Assembly (NCBI RefSeq): GCF_003721515.1
Contig: NZ_RJJD01000002.1
Coordinates: 124,001 to 188,000 of the forward strand
Length of the DNA stretch: 64,000 nt
Direction of reading: 5' to 3'
DNA from: Rufibacter latericius
GTDB taxonomy: Bacteria > Bacteroidota > Bacteroidia > Cytophagales > Hymenobacteraceae
The notes beneath the pieces were generated by a model. The model was not told where the DNA came from. It saw only the letters and a list, made by a program, of their open reading frames with translations, and did not search any database. Position numbers and translations under genes: made by a program. Below, in pieces: positions 1 through 8,584 of this stretch. Numbering within the stretch: the stretch's first letter is position 1; each line of letters begins with the position of its first letter.

Positions 1-30
1 TGCATAAATTGCGGGTTCTAATCCTAACCC

Positions 31-624
31 ATGAAACCCTTTGTTACCAGAGTACCATTGCTGAAGGCAATGCCTTTCCTATTCCTGTCCTGTGAAGTTG
101 TAGATGAAGTTGTGGAGCCGAAAACCCCGGAAGTAGAAGAAGGAACAACCTACTCCATTGGTTCTGGAAACCATGAAACTACCAATCCGCTGAAGATTCT
201 AAGCACCAACACCCTCAAGTTTGAAGTCAGGTTCGATTCTACAGCCATTTACGCCACCAAGGACCCAAGCAACCAAGCTGATATCAACAAGCTTTACGGA
301 ATGTCAGATTGTGGCACGTTTCACCACGAAAACAGCGCCCGTTTTGGCTGGCGCTGGTACCAGAACAAACTTGAATTGCATGCCTATTCCTATAACGAAG
401 GCAAAAACACCTCTACCTTCATTACGGCCATTGACCTGAAGAAGAACTACACTTGCGAGCTCACCCTCACCGATACCAAGTACGTTTTCAAAGTGAGAGG
501 GAAGACAGTAGAACACGCCCGAGCCTGTACCGGCGAAGGAAAAGGATATCAGCTTTACCCTTATTTCGGAGGCGATGAAACCGCTCCCCATGAAATTAAG
601 ATCAAAATCAAAGCACTAAAGTAA
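31..624 (+). CDS. hypothetical protein, possible lipoprotein
   Basis: A 197-residue protein that I do not recognise. The N-terminus (MKPFVTRVPLLKAMPFLFLSC) has basic residues, a short hydrophobic stretch and a cysteine at residue 21, which could be a loose Bacteroidota lipobox, although phenylalanine and leucine at -3 and -2 are not canonical. The remainder is a soluble, beta-rich looking domain with four further cysteines (NKLYGMSDCGTF, NYTCELTL, HARACTGEG) and no transmembrane segment. It converges on groEL and shares the terminator between them. It may start at ATG 31 or at the internal ATG for residue 14. That it is a gene is likely; its function is unknown. Confidence 0.6.
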   Translation: MKPFVTRVPLLKAMPFLFLSCEVVDEVVEPKTPEVEEGTTYSIGSGNHETTNPLKILSTNTLKFEVRFDSTAIYATKDPSNQADINKLYGMSDCGTFHHENSARFGWRWYQNKLELHAYSYNEGKNTSTFITAIDLKKNYTCELTLTDTKYVFKVRGKTVEHARACTGEGKGYQLYPYFGGDETAPHEIKIKIKALK

Positions 625-629
625 GCTAC

Positions 630-666
630 CGTTTAGAGGCTGTTTTGAAGAAAAGGACTTTAAAAC
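630..666. repeat. dispersed intergenic palindrome, copy 1
   Basis: An imperfect palindrome with outer arms CGTTTA.../...TTTAAAAC around a central TTTT-GAAG-AAAA. It resembles the other intergenic copies listed in this window. It lies between the stop codon of the first gene and the groEL terminator. Confidence 0.4.
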
Positions 667-677
667 AGATCACAAAA

Positions 678-712
678 GAAAAGGCCCCGGTTCTGCACCG
701 GGGCCTTTTTAT
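678..712. terminator. bidirectional intrinsic terminator between the first gene and groEL
   Basis: A GC-rich hairpin with arms AAAAGGCCCCGG and CCGGGGCCTTTT and a 7-nt loop. It has an A-run on one side and a T-run on the other, so it can serve both converging genes. Confidence 0.85.
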
Positions 713-736
713 TATATCGGCAAACGCGGGGGCAGA

Positions 737-2380
737 TTACATCATGCCACCCATGCCGCCCATACCGCCTGGCATTCCGCCACCGGCTGCAGCACCACCT
801 TCTTCAGGCTCGTCAGCGATCACACACTCAGTAGTAAGCAACAGGGAAGCCACAGAAGCAGCGTTCTCCAGAGCAAGACGAGTTACTTTGGTTGGGTCAA
901 TGATACCAGCTGCGAACATGTTCTCGAACTTGTCGTCGCGGGCGTTGTAACCGAAGTCAGCTTTACCGGCACGAACTTCGTTCACGATCACTGAACCTTC
1001 GCCACCGGCGTTGGCTACGATTGTTCTCAATGGAGACTCCAAGGCAGTGCGGATGATCTGCACCCCGGTTTTCTCGTCTTCGTTACGGGTATCAACATCG
1101 TTCAAAGCATCAATAGCTCTGATCAAGGCAACACCACCACCAGCTACGATACCTTCTTCCACGGCAGCTCTTGTCGCATGCAGGGCATCATCAACGCGGT
1201 CTTTCTTCTCTTTCATCTCCACCTCAGTAGAAGCACCGATGTAAAGGATAGCAACCCCGCCAGACAGTTTAGCTAAACGCTCTTGCAACTTCTCTCTGTC
1301 ATAGTCAGAGGTGGTTTTCTCAATTTGAGACTTGATTTCATTTACACGGGCAGTGATGCCGTCTTTCTCACCTCTACCGTTTACGATAGTGGTGTTGTCT
1401 TTGTCAATGATGATACGCTCAGCCTGGCCTAAGTAGTCCAAGGTAGCGTTGTCCAGTTTGTAACCGCGCTCTTCAGAGATCACAGTACCTCCGGTTAGGA
1501 TTGCGATATCTTCCAGCATCGCTTTTCTGCGGTCACCGAAACCTGGCGCCTTCACAGCGGCAATTTTCAAGGAGCCACGCAGTTTGTTTACTACCAAAGT
1601 AGCAAGGGCTTCGCCGTCTACGTCTTCAGAAATGATCACCAGGGCTTTACCAGTTTGTACCACTTGCTCCAATACCGGAAGCAATTCTTTCATGGTAGAA
1701 ACTTTCTTGTCATAGATCAAAATGTAAGCGTTCTCAAACTCAGCTTCCATTTTCTCTGGGTTGGTCACGAAGTAAGGAGACAGGTAGCCACGGTCAAACT
1801 GCATACCTTCCACAGTCTTCACTTCGGTTTCAGTACCTTTAGCTTCCTCAACAGTGATGACACCGTCTTTACCAACTTTGTCCATCGCATCGGCGATCAT
1901 CTGCCCGATTTCGCTGTCGTTGTTGGCAGAGATGGTACCCACCTGAGCGATCTCAGAAGAGTTCTCGATTTTCTTTGATTGAGTTTTCAGGTTCTCAACC
2001 ACTTTATGAACGGCTTTGTCGATACCGCGCTTCAGGTCCATTGGGTTGGCACCGGCGGCTACGTTTTTAGAACCGGCAGTATAGATGGCCTGGGCCAGAA
2101 CGGTAGCGGTAGTAGTACCGTCACCAGCCATATCGGCGGTTTTAGACGCTACTTCTTTTACCAATTGAGCGCCCATGTTCTCCACGGCGTCTTTCAGTTC
2201 AATTTCTTTGGCAACAGTAACACCGTCTTTAGTGATGCTAGGCGCACCGAATTTCTTGTCGATGATTACGTTGCGGCCTTTAGGGCCTAATGTTACTTTC
2301 ACGGCATTAGCCAGAGTGTCCACGCCTTTTTTGATTTTATTGCGCGCGTCTACGTCGAAAGTGATGTTTTTAGATGCCAT
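737..2380 (-). CDS. groEL: chaperonin GroEL (60 kDa, Hsp60)
   Basis: ATP-driven folding chaperone that forms a double heptameric ring in the cytoplasm and works with GroES. The 547-residue length is normal for the family. The nucleotide-binding signatures GDGTTTAT (about residue 86) and VAGGGVAL (near 410) are present, and the C-terminus carries the GGM-rich tail ([14 protein letters not shown]) that lines the cavity. It starts at ATG 2380, 46 bp downstream of the groES stop, with no terminator between them, so groES-groEL should form one transcript. Family assignment is certain. Regulation is discussed at the groES upstream region. Confidence 0.99.
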   Translation of the reverse strand: MASKNITFDVDARNKIKKGVDTLANAVKVTLGPKGRNVIIDKKFGAPSITKDGVTVAKEIELKDAVENMGAQLVKEVASKTADMAGDGTTTATVLAQAIYTAGSKNVAAGANPMDLKRGIDKAVHKVVENLKTQSKKIENSSEIAQVGTISANNDSEIGQMIADAMDKVGKDGVITVEEAKGTETEVKTVEGMQFDRGYLSPYFVTNPEKMEAEFENAYILIYDKKVSTMKELLPVLEQVVQTGKALVIISEDVDGEALATLVVNKLRGSLKIAAVKAPGFGDRRKAMLEDIAILTGGTVISEERGYKLDNATLDYLGQAERIIIDKDNTTIVNGRGEKDGITARVNEIKSQIEKTTSDYDREKLQERLAKLSGGVAILYIGASTEVEMKEKKDRVDDALHATRAAVEEGIVAGGGVALIRAIDALNDVDTRNEDEKTGVQIIRTALESPLRTIVANAGGEGSVIVNEVRAGKADFGYNARDDKFENMFAAGIIDPTKVTRLALENAASVASLLLTTECVIADEPEEGGAAAGGGMPGGMGGMGGMM

Positions 2381-2426
2381 AGTTTCTCTTAAAATAGATT
2401 ATGGTTGATGATAGGAATTTGTGAGA

Positions 2427-2714
2427 TTAAAGAACTGCCAGGATATCTGACTCTTTCATGATCAGGTAGTCTGATCCGTCCAGAGAGATCTCTGTTCCAG
2501 CATATTTACCATAAAGAACCTCGTCACCAGTTTTAACGGTTGGCTTCTTGCCTTCTCCGTCTTCCTCAGAAATAGCTACTACCGTACCTTTCTGTGGTTT
2601 CTCTTTGGCAGTATCTGGGATGTACAGGCCAGAAGCAGTTTTTTCTACCGCAGGAGCCGGTTCTACAATAACTCTGTTTGCAGTTCCAGCAATTGGTTTG
2701 ATGTTTAATGCCAT
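2427..2714 (-). CDS. groES: co-chaperonin GroES (10 kDa)
   Basis: Heptameric lid of the GroEL chamber. The 95 residues match the family length. It contains the mobile-loop region with [14 protein letters not shown] (residues 26-40 approx.) and the [14 protein letters not shown] motif. It is the first gene of the groES-groEL operon and starts at ATG 2714. No Shine-Dalgarno sequence is seen, as is usual in Bacteroidota. No CIRCE (HrcA) element is present upstream; a sigma-54-like promoter is seen instead. Confidence 0.98.
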   Translation of the reverse strand: MALNIKPIAGTANRVIVEPAPAVEKTASGLYIPDTAKEKPQKGTVVAISEEDGEGKKPTVKTGDEVLYGKYAGTEISLDGSDYLIMKESDILAVL

Positions 2715-2786
2715 AGGTTTGTTATGATATTAGGTTAAGTTAACGAATATGCCCGGCAGTTCTGGGCCGGTGACGCAATGCCTAAT

Positions 2787-2803
2787 AGCGATTCCTGTGC
2801 CAA
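2787..2803 (-). promoter_or_regulatory. candidate sigma-54 (-24/-12) promoter of groES
   Basis: Read on the minus strand the site is TTGGCACAGGAATCGCT. It has the -24 element TGGCAC and, at the exact GG-N10-GC spacing required by RpoN, TCGCT where the -12 consensus is TTGCW, a single mismatch. It lies about 75 bp upstream of the groES ATG. No convincing TAnnTTTG -7 box was seen for groES. A sigma-54 activator gene lies three genes away at 5647-6915. The promoter call is inference. Confidence 0.45.
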
Positions 2804-2814
2804 CTCCACTTTTC

Positions 2815-2904
2815 TGCCAAACTTGGCACATTTTGTCAGTTTTTGAGCGGTCAGAACAGGAGTGGGACTGACAACGTCAGTTGCCAAAGCTAAAATTTTG
2901 TCAG
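2815..2904. promoter_or_regulatory. cluster of inverted repeats and GTCAG boxes upstream of groES
   Basis: Directly upstream of the sigma-54-like site lie TGCCAA-AC-TTGGCA (2815-2828) and five GTCAG/CTGAC pentamers: 2835-2839, 2850-2854, 2868-2872, 2876-2880 and 2900-2904. Two of them form the perfect inverted repeat CTGAC-AAC-GTCAG (2868-2880). The density suggests binding sites for an activator of the groES promoter. This stretch lies in the 318-bp gap between groES and secG, which has no gene. Confidence 0.4.
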
Positions 2905-2976
2905 GTTTGAACCTGCCAAGGTTCTGCTTCCAGGTTGTTTTAAGGAAAACACCCATAAAACACCTGGTAAAAGAAA

Positions 2977-3004
2977 GAGCCCGAACCAGTGAAGGGTCGG
3001 GCTC
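2977..3004 (-). terminator. intrinsic terminator of secG
   Basis: Hairpin arms GAGCCCGA and TCGGGCTC with a 12-nt loop, followed on the minus strand by TTTCTTTT. It lies about 30 bp after the secG stop and separates secG transcription from groES. Confidence 0.75.
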
Positions 3005-3032
3005 CAATAAAGGGTTGTCAGTATCGGCTTTG

Positions 3033-3425
3033 TTACTGATTTGCTGAGTCGCCGGTAGCAGGTGTTGTAGCAGGAGCCGGAGTAGTAGCACCCGGCGTCG
3101 CATTCTGCTGTGGGATAGCCGGTGCTGCTGGGGCGGGGGCCGGAGCAGCCTGCCCAGCGCGTTGCTCGTTGATGGTACGGTTATCTGCACCAGAACCGTT
3201 GTTGACAATGGTATGGGAAGCCAGGGTTAAGACAATGATTCCGATCGCGAAACCCCAGGTTAGCTTTTCAAGAAGGTCACCGGTACGTTTAACGCCCATT
3301 AACTGGCTGGTGCCACCGCCCCCAAATTGGCTGGACAATCCGCCGCCTTTGGAGTTCTGGGATAATACCACCAACACCAACAGCACGCACAGGAAAATAA
3401 TAACGCTGATCAGAGCAATGTACAT
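3033..3425 (-). CDS. secG: preprotein translocase subunit SecG
   Basis: Small inner-membrane subunit of the SecYEG translocon, which assists SecA-driven export. Two membrane helices are visible: residues 1-20 (MYIALISVIIFLCVLLVLVV) and about 54-72 (LTWGFAIGIIVLTLAS). The conserved loop LSQNSKGGGLSSQFGG and GVKRTGDLLEKLTW lie between them. The C-terminus (residues 85-130) is a low-complexity Ala/Pro/Thr tail, longer than in E. coli but common in Bacteroidota. It is 7 bp downstream of the TPR-tail gene and followed by its own terminator. Start ATG 3425. Confidence 0.95.
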   Translation of the reverse strand: MYIALISVIIFLCVLLVLVVLSQNSKGGGLSSQFGGGGTSQLMGVKRTGDLLEKLTWGFAIGIIVLTLASHTIVNNGSGADNRTINEQRAGQAAPAPAPAAPAIPQQNATPGATTPAPATTPATGDSANQ

Positions 3426-3432
3426 AATTGGA

Positions 3433-5007
3433 CTATTCGTTTCTTAATTTATCAATTTGTTCAGCAAAGTAACTCTTTTTTTCGGGAAACTTCACTATAA
3501 GTTGTTCATAAATTTTGATGGCTTTTTTGCCTTTTCCCTGTTTAATGAAGATGAGGGCAAGGTTTTCAGACACAAGGGTTTTCTTAATCTTAGAACTCTT
3601 CGCCGATAGATCTTCCTGGGGCTCGTTGTTGAGTTGGGCGTTGGCCAAGGTTTTGCGCTTGGGCGTAGTCTTTAAAAACTGGTTTATGATATCCAACTGC
3701 ATGTCCAGCTTAGCCGCCGAACTTACTTCAGGTGCCACCACTGGGGCATTTTTCTCCTTTACGTGCTCAATGATAAGCTCGGGCTGGAAAAAGAAGGGGG
3801 TAGTGGTGGTGAGGTCGTCTTTCAGCTGAATGCTTTCGCCCAAACGGCTTGATCCCATCCAGTAGGCTAGGTTGTTCTGGGTGAAGATGGAAAGGTACGG
3901 ATCCTGCGCGGCCTCGTCTGATGAAGAGGTTCCCTGCACTACCTCAGGAAGCTTAAGGGTTGGGAATTCGTAACCCGAGGTGTCATACAAGGAATCAAGC
4001 TTGGCGATCTCCAGGTACGCACTCAAGCCCTCTTCCTCCATTTGGGGAGAAGTTTCTTGGTCTTCGACTTGAGCAGATAACCGCTCTGCCACCTTCTCAA
4101 AATCGATGGCAGGTTCCTCAAGGTCTTCAATCTCGCTAACCGAGGTTAGCTCCGCCATAATCTCCTCGTGGGAAAGGCTTACGCTAGGGATGGGGGCACT
4201 GAAGGAGGAAAGGCTACTAATCTGGATCAGTTCCAGCAGCTCATCCAAGTTGTCTTCTTCCTCAGAAAGGATAACTTCCGTCTCTGGTTCCTCTAGCTCT
4301 CCCTGAGATTCCTCGGTTTCTTCTTCCACAAAAGAAACGGGTACTTCATGAGAACCTATCGGTGTTTCTTCAGAGGCTTCTTCTCTTACGAGGGTGTCTT
4401 CTAATGATTTTATTTCTTCCCCAAATGGAATTTGGAAATCAACAGGAGGCTCTTCAGAGGTGATTTCTGAAAAAACAGGGTTTTCTTCCTCTTCTAAAGT
4501 AGGAACCTCTACAGAAGAAGAATCTTGTTCCTCTAAGTCGGTTTCTTCTAGATCAATTCCATCCGGTTCAAAAGATTCTTCGGGTTCGTCTGTAGAAGAA
4601 TGGAAATCCTCAGCAGTTGAGGCAAGAGATTCATCCAAATGAGTTGAAACCTGTTCTTCTTCAGGGACTACCTCATAGACTTCATTTTCGGGCTCGTTTT
4701 CGGAAAAAGACTCTAAAACGGTAGGTTCAACCTCTTGTTCTTCCTCTACAAGCGCAGGCATTTCCTCTACCGCAGGGGTGGCATACACCAATTGTTTAAG
4801 TAACTGCCGGTTTGATACATGGGCGGCGGCTCTTCTCAGCTTTTGAGTGGAGAGCATGCTGCCTCGGTCATAGGCGGCTTTTGCCAGGAGAACATGGGCA
4901 GTCTGGCAGTACGGGAAAGACACCACCAAGCGTTCCAGGTCGTCAACTTCCTGGTCCTGGATGGGGGCAACCTGCCGTACAATATTTAAGAATGCCGCTT
5001 TGTTCAT
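3433..5007 (-). CDS. acidic protein with C-terminal TPR-like helices, function unknown
   Basis: A 524-residue protein without signal peptide. Residues 1-75 are helical (MNKAAFLNIVRQVAPIQDQE, then HVLLAKAAYDRGSML). Residues 80-330 are an extreme Glu/Ser/Pro-rich acidic linker that is probably disordered. The last 60 residues (SENLALIFIKQGKGKKAIKI) form at least one TPR-like helix pair ending in KFPEKKSYFAEQIDKLR. It sits between lptE and secG, with a terminator separating it from lptE and only 7 bp to secG. Its neighbours suggest a link to the cell envelope or export, but I infer no specific function. Confidence 0.85.
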   Translation of the reverse strand: MNKAAFLNIVRQVAPIQDQEVDDLERLVVSFPYCQTAHVLLAKAAYDRGSMLSTQKLRRAAAHVSNRQLLKQLVYATPAVEEMPALVEEEQEVEPTVLESFSENEPENEVYEVVPEEEQVSTHLDESLASTAEDFHSSTDEPEESFEPDGIDLEETDLEEQDSSSVEVPTLEEEENPVFSEITSEEPPVDFQIPFGEEIKSLEDTLVREEASEETPIGSHEVPVSFVEEETEESQGELEEPETEVILSEEEDNLDELLELIQISSLSSFSAPIPSVSLSHEEIMAELTSVSEIEDLEEPAIDFEKVAERLSAQVEDQETSPQMEEEGLSAYLEIAKLDSLYDTSGYEFPTLKLPEVVQGTSSSDEAAQDPYLSIFTQNNLAYWMGSSRLGESIQLKDDLTTTTPFFFQPELIIEHVKEKNAPVVAPEVSSAAKLDMQLDIINQFLKTTPKRKTLANAQLNNEPQEDLSAKSSKIKKTLVSENLALIFIKQGKGKKAIKIYEQLIVKFPEKKSYFAEQIDKLRNE

Positions 5008-5073
5008 GGAACACCAATTACCTTGGGTTACCCAAGGTTAATCAAATTACTAGTTATTAGGGAAATACAGGAG

Positions 5074-5107
5074 AAAGGCACTGAAAAGTTTGTTTTCAGT
5101 GCCTTTT
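5074..5107 (-). terminator. intrinsic terminator after lptE
   Basis: Hairpin arms AAAGGCACTGAAAA and TTTTCAGTGCCTTT (14 bp) with a 5-nt loop, between lptE and the next minus-strand gene. The T-tract on the minus strand is short, so read-through is possible. Confidence 0.65.
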
Positions 5108-5123
5108 AGTTCTGCAAAGATAC

Positions 5124-5660
5124 TTACCAATTCGCTACCGTTTTGGTAAAAACGCTGTAAATAATGCGTTCTGTAATTTGCCTGATCTGCGCCTGGCTTA
5201 TCTGGTTGATATCCAGGGAAGGAGGAAAGTCTGCGAAGCCCGAGAAACTTTGGTCAAAGTTGTTTGTGGGATTCTTGGTATCTGTGTAGTTGATCTGAAT
5301 GACAATGGTAAGCCGATTAGCTCCGGCCTGGTCCAGCCCTATGTTACCTCCTGCTGGGGTAGTAGTACGTTGAATAGCCGCGGGGCTAAACGAGTAGCTC
5401 ATAATCTGGCCCTGTAACTGCAAATCACCGGCTTGGGGGAGTATGCGCAGCGTGGTATTACGTTGAAAGTAGTCCTTGAAGTCTTCGGTGACAAACTGCT
5501 GCAAGTTAGATGGTCCCTGGCCCGAAGCGTTGCTGAAGTTGGTGATGGAAATAGTCTTTACATCGGGGGAAAGGTTCACGCCTGAGAAAGAGTAACAACC
5601 GCCCAAAAACAGCGGAAGGCAGAGTAGGAGCAGGTACGTTAAGGGTTTACAGGTCTTCAA
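5124..5660 (-). CDS. lptE: LptE family lipopolysaccharide-assembly lipoprotein
   Basis: Outer-membrane lipoprotein that plugs the LptD barrel and helps insert LPS. The 178 residues include a type II signal peptide with lipobox FLGGC (Cys 22) and then a typical LptE fold start (YSFSGVNLSPDVKTISITNF). The only possible start is TTG 5660, because an in-frame TAA lies 18 nt upstream and the signal peptide needs this start. The TTG is inside the 3' end of the sigma-54 activator gene (14-nt overlap), which suggests translational coupling. A terminator follows. Confidence 0.88.
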   Translation of the reverse strand: MKTCKPLTYLLLLCLPLFLGGCYSFSGVNLSPDVKTISITNFSNASGQGPSNLQQFVTEDFKDYFQRNTTLRILPQAGDLQLQGQIMSYSFSPAAIQRTTTPAGGNIGLDQAGANRLTIVIQINYTDTKNPTNNFDQSFSGFADFPPSLDINQISQAQIRQITERIIYSVFTKTVANW

Positions 5661-6915
5661 GGTCGTATTGTTTTAGTTTGCGGTAAAGCGTGCGTTCAGA
5701 GATACCCAGGTCTTTGGCGGCATATTTCCGTTTGTTCCCATGCTTCTTTAACGCTTTAAGGATCATTTCCTTTTCCTTGTGCTCCAAAGAAAGACTTTCT
5801 TCCTCGGTTTCATGGGAAATGTCCTCCACTTTGTCCTCGTATTCTTCGGGTTCGTCTACGGTGAGCATGTAGCCATCGCGGCGTTCTGGGCTGCGGTAAA
5901 CGGGTTGCTCAATGGGACGCATTTCCTCAAACAAATGTCGGTTAGCCTTGAGAAGTTCCGCGTCTTCCTGCTGGTGCGACAACAAATCGAAAACCACCTG
6001 TTTCAGGTCGTTCATGTCTTTGCGCATGTCGAAGAGGACTTTGTACAGCAGGTCGCGTTCAGAGATCCCGTTGGCCCCGTCAGTTTGGGAGTTCGGGTGG
6101 AACAGGGCAGGTAGCTGGTTCTGCTGTTCGTGCGGCAGGTACTTCCGCAGAGTAGCCCCATTAATTTCCCGCTCGTATTCCAACACCGAGATCTGCTCCA
6201 CAATGTTCTTCAGCTGCCGGATGTTTCCTGGAAACCGGTACCTAAGTAACTCCTGCACTGCTTCTGGCTGAAGGGTAATGGGCTTCACGTGGTACCTTTC
6301 AGCGAAATCACTGGCGAACTTTCTGAATAAAAGGTGGGTATCCTCGCCGCGTTCCCGCAAGGGGGGCACACTGATAGGAACCGTGTTAAGCCGGTAATAT
6401 AGGTCTTCGCGGAACTGCCCGCGTTCTACCGCCTGCATCAGGTTCACATTGGTGGCGGCCACTACCCGCACATCGGTTTTCTGTACCTTAGAAGAACCTA
6501 CTTTGATGAATTCGCCGTTTTCTAGCACGCGCAGCAAACGGGCTTGCGTTCCGAGGGGCATTTCGCCAATCTCGTCCAAAAAGATGGTACCGCCGTTGGT
6601 GACCTCAAAATAACCTTTGCGGGCTTCGGCCGCCCCGGTAAAAGAGCCTTTTTCGTGCCCGAACAACTCTGAGTCGATCGTTCCCTCAGGAATAGCGCCG
6701 CAGTTGATAGCGATGAACTGTCCGTGTTTGCGAGGGCTCAGGTGGTGAATAATCTTAGAGAATGATTCCTTCCCGCTCCCGCTTTCGCCGGTGATGAGAA
6801 CGGTCATATCGGTAGGAGCCACTTGCACGGCCACCTGGATGGCATAGTTCAGCAAAGGTGAGTTCCCGATGATGCCGAACCGCTGCTTCACCGATTGTAT
6901 TTCAATATCACGCAT
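5647..6915 (-). CDS. sigma-54-dependent AAA+ transcriptional activator without receiver domain
   Basis: Bacterial enhancer-binding protein that uses ATP to open sigma-54 promoters. In order: AAA+ domain from about residue 13 with Walker A GESGSGKE (43-50), the sigma-54 contact loop GSFTGA (90-95, Ser where GAFTGA is usual), Walker B GGTIFLDEIGEM (108-119) and an RFPGNIRQLKN sensor II region. A linker rich in Asp/Glu follows, then a Fis-type helix-turn-helix at the C-terminus (AKDLGISERTLYRKLKQYDL). There is no receiver, PAS or GAF domain, so activity is probably controlled by expression or partner binding. The cluster miaB, activator, lptE, secG is, to my knowledge, often kept together in Bacteroidota. 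Confidence 0.95.
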   Translation of the reverse strand: MRDIEIQSVKQRFGIIGNSPLLNYAIQVAVQVAPTDMTVLITGESGSGKESFSKIIHHLSPRKHGQFIAINCGAIPEGTIDSELFGHEKGSFTGAAEARKGYFEVTNGGTIFLDEIGEMPLGTQARLLRVLENGEFIKVGSSKVQKTDVRVVAATNVNLMQAVERGQFREDLYYRLNTVPISVPPLRERGEDTHLLFRKFASDFAERYHVKPITLQPEAVQELLRYRFPGNIRQLKNIVEQISVLEYEREINGATLRKYLPHEQQNQLPALFHPNSQTDGANGISERDLLYKVLFDMRKDMNDLKQVVFDLLSHQQEDAELLKANRHLFEEMRPIEQPVYRSPERRDGYMLTVDEPEEYEDKVEDISHETEEESLSLEHKEKEMILKALKKHGNKRKYAAKDLGISERTLYRKLKQYDLEDL

Positions 6916-6997
6916 TCGTTAATGTGCTAATGGTTGAATGTGCTCATGTGCTATTCAGGTTGAGGAATGGCACATTAATAATTTAGTAATTAGCACA

Positions 6998-8431
6998 TTA
7001 TAAAATGGGTTCCCCGAACAAGGTGCCTACGGAGCAGTCTGTGATGAGCACGTCTACATAGTCGCCTTTCTTGAAGTTCATCTTGGGGAAGATGACCACT
7101 TTGTTCTGATCGTTGCGCCCGCTGAGCATGTCATCTGAGCGCTTGGAGAAGTTTTCTACCAAGACCTTAGATACTTTGCCTACATCCAGTTTGTTCCTCT
7201 CAAGGGAGTAGTGACGCTGCTTGTCAATGATTTCCTGAAGGCGACGCTTCTTCGTTTCAAGGGGAACATCGTCCTTTAGTTTGCGAGCCGCCAACGTGCC
7301 GGGGCGCTCAGAGTAGAAGAACATATAGGCGTAGTCATACTGCACGTAATCAATAAGCGACAACGTGTCCTGGTGCTCTTCCTCAGTCTCGGTGCAGAAA
7401 CCGGCGATCATGTCGGTGGAGATTCCGCATTCCACGCCCAAAATACGGCGGATGGCGTCTACGCGCTCCATGTACCAGGCACGGTCATAGGTGCGGTTCA
7501 TAAGGTCCAGCACGCGCGAGTTGCCGCTCTGGGCCGGCAAGTGGATGTATTTGCAGATGTTGTCGTACTTTTTCATGGTGTACAATACATCATCCGTGAT
7601 GTCTTTAGGATGAGAGGTGGAGAACCTTACGCGCAGCTCCGGACTTATCAAAGCCACCTTTTCCAGGAGTTGGGCAAAGTTTACTCTTTCTATTCCATCT
7701 TCTGAGGCCCACTTGTAGGAATCTACGTTTTGGCCAAGCAACGTCACTTCTTTGTAGCCTTGGGCTACCAGTTCCTGGGCTTCTCGCACGATAGAGTGAG
7801 CATCACGGCTGCGCTCACGGCCCCGGGTGAAGGGCACCACGCAGAAAGAACACATGTTGTCACAACCCCGCATGATGGACACGAAGGCACTTACCCCATT
7901 ATTGTTTAACCGAATAGGGTTAATATCAGCATAGGTTTCTTCGCGGGAGAGCAGCACGTTTACGGCTTTCTGGCCGCCGTCTACTTCATTGATGAGGGAA
8001 GGCAGATCACGGTAAGCGTCTGGGCCCACTACCAGATCCACCATTTTCTCTTCTTCCAGCAGGTTCTTCTTCAGACGTTCGGCCATGCAGCCCAATACAC
8101 CTACTACCAAGCCAGGTTTCTTTTTCTTCAGGTGCTGCAACTGGGTTAACCGATGACGCACGGTTTGTTCCGCCTTCTCCCTAATGGAGCAGGTGTTCAA
8201 CAATACCAGGTCAGCGTTGGTCACTTCTGAGGTGGTGTCAAATCCGGCTTCAAACAGGATAGACGAAACGATCTCGCTATCAGAGAAATTCATCTGGCAG
8301 CCGTAGCTCTCAATATAAAGTTTACGCTGGCGACCAGTGTTTGAATCAGTCGTAACTTTGGTATCACACGCAGCAGCTTGCTCCGGCGTGCGGTTGTCAA
8401 TGAAGTCTAAGTCCAGAATGGGTGCGTGCAT
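6998..8431 (-). CDS. miaB: tRNA-2-methylthio-N6-isopentenyladenosine synthase MiaB
   Basis: Radical-SAM methylthiotransferase that converts i6A37 to ms2i6A37 in tRNAs reading UNN codons. Visible are the MTTase cluster cysteines ([38 protein letters not shown]), the radical-SAM motif [20 protein letters not shown] and a C-terminal TRAM domain. ATG 8431 (477 residues) is chosen over TTG 8452 because an exact -7 box, TACCTTTG, covers 8449-8456, placing the transcript start downstream of TTG. miaE, whose enzyme acts on the MiaB product, is also in this window at 15207. An 82-bp gap separates miaB from the activator gene. Confidence 0.97.
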   Translation of the reverse strand: MHAPILDLDFIDNRTPEQAAACDTKVTTDSNTGRQRKLYIESYGCQMNFSDSEIVSSILFEAGFDTTSEVTNADLVLLNTCSIREKAEQTVRHRLTQLQHLKKKKPGLVVGVLGCMAERLKKNLLEEEKMVDLVVGPDAYRDLPSLINEVDGGQKAVNVLLSREETYADINPIRLNNNGVSAFVSIMRGCDNMCSFCVVPFTRGRERSRDAHSIVREAQELVAQGYKEVTLLGQNVDSYKWASEDGIERVNFAQLLEKVALISPELRVRFSTSHPKDITDDVLYTMKKYDNICKYIHLPAQSGNSRVLDLMNRTYDRAWYMERVDAIRRILGVECGISTDMIAGFCTETEEEHQDTLSLIDYVQYDYAYMFFYSERPGTLAARKLKDDVPLETKKRRLQEIIDKQRHYSLERNKLDVGKVSKVLVENFSKRSDDMLSGRNDQNKVVIFPKMNFKKGDYVDVLITDCSVGTLFGEPIL

Positions 8432-8448
8432 AAAGGGCAAATTAAAAC

Positions 8449-8456
8449 ACAAAGGT
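8449..8456 (-). promoter_or_regulatory. -7 box TACCTTTG of miaB
   Basis: Exact match to the Bacteroidota -7 consensus TAnnTTTG, on the minus strand. The expected transcript start is about 11 nt before the miaB ATG. No clear -33 TTTG was seen. Confidence 0.5.
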
Positions 8457-8584
8457 AAGCAAATTTGCGCGTTTGTGACAGAATGGCAGATGGTTTTTTA
8501 TGGTTAAGGTCCATCGTTTTAGCCCTCTTTTTTTGAAAAGAAGCTGATAACTCAACTGATGGAATAAAGGAGGAAGGGTAGGAA

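Noticed and set aside
1-35. tRNA 3' end suggested by GGTTCTAATCC at the window start
   Set aside because: The flanks of the T-loop-like sequence do not form a T stem and no acceptor stem or CCA is present.
2735-3208. 157-codon open frame on the minus strand
   Set aside because: It overlaps secG in another frame; its sequence is a frame shadow of the SecG tail with no signal.
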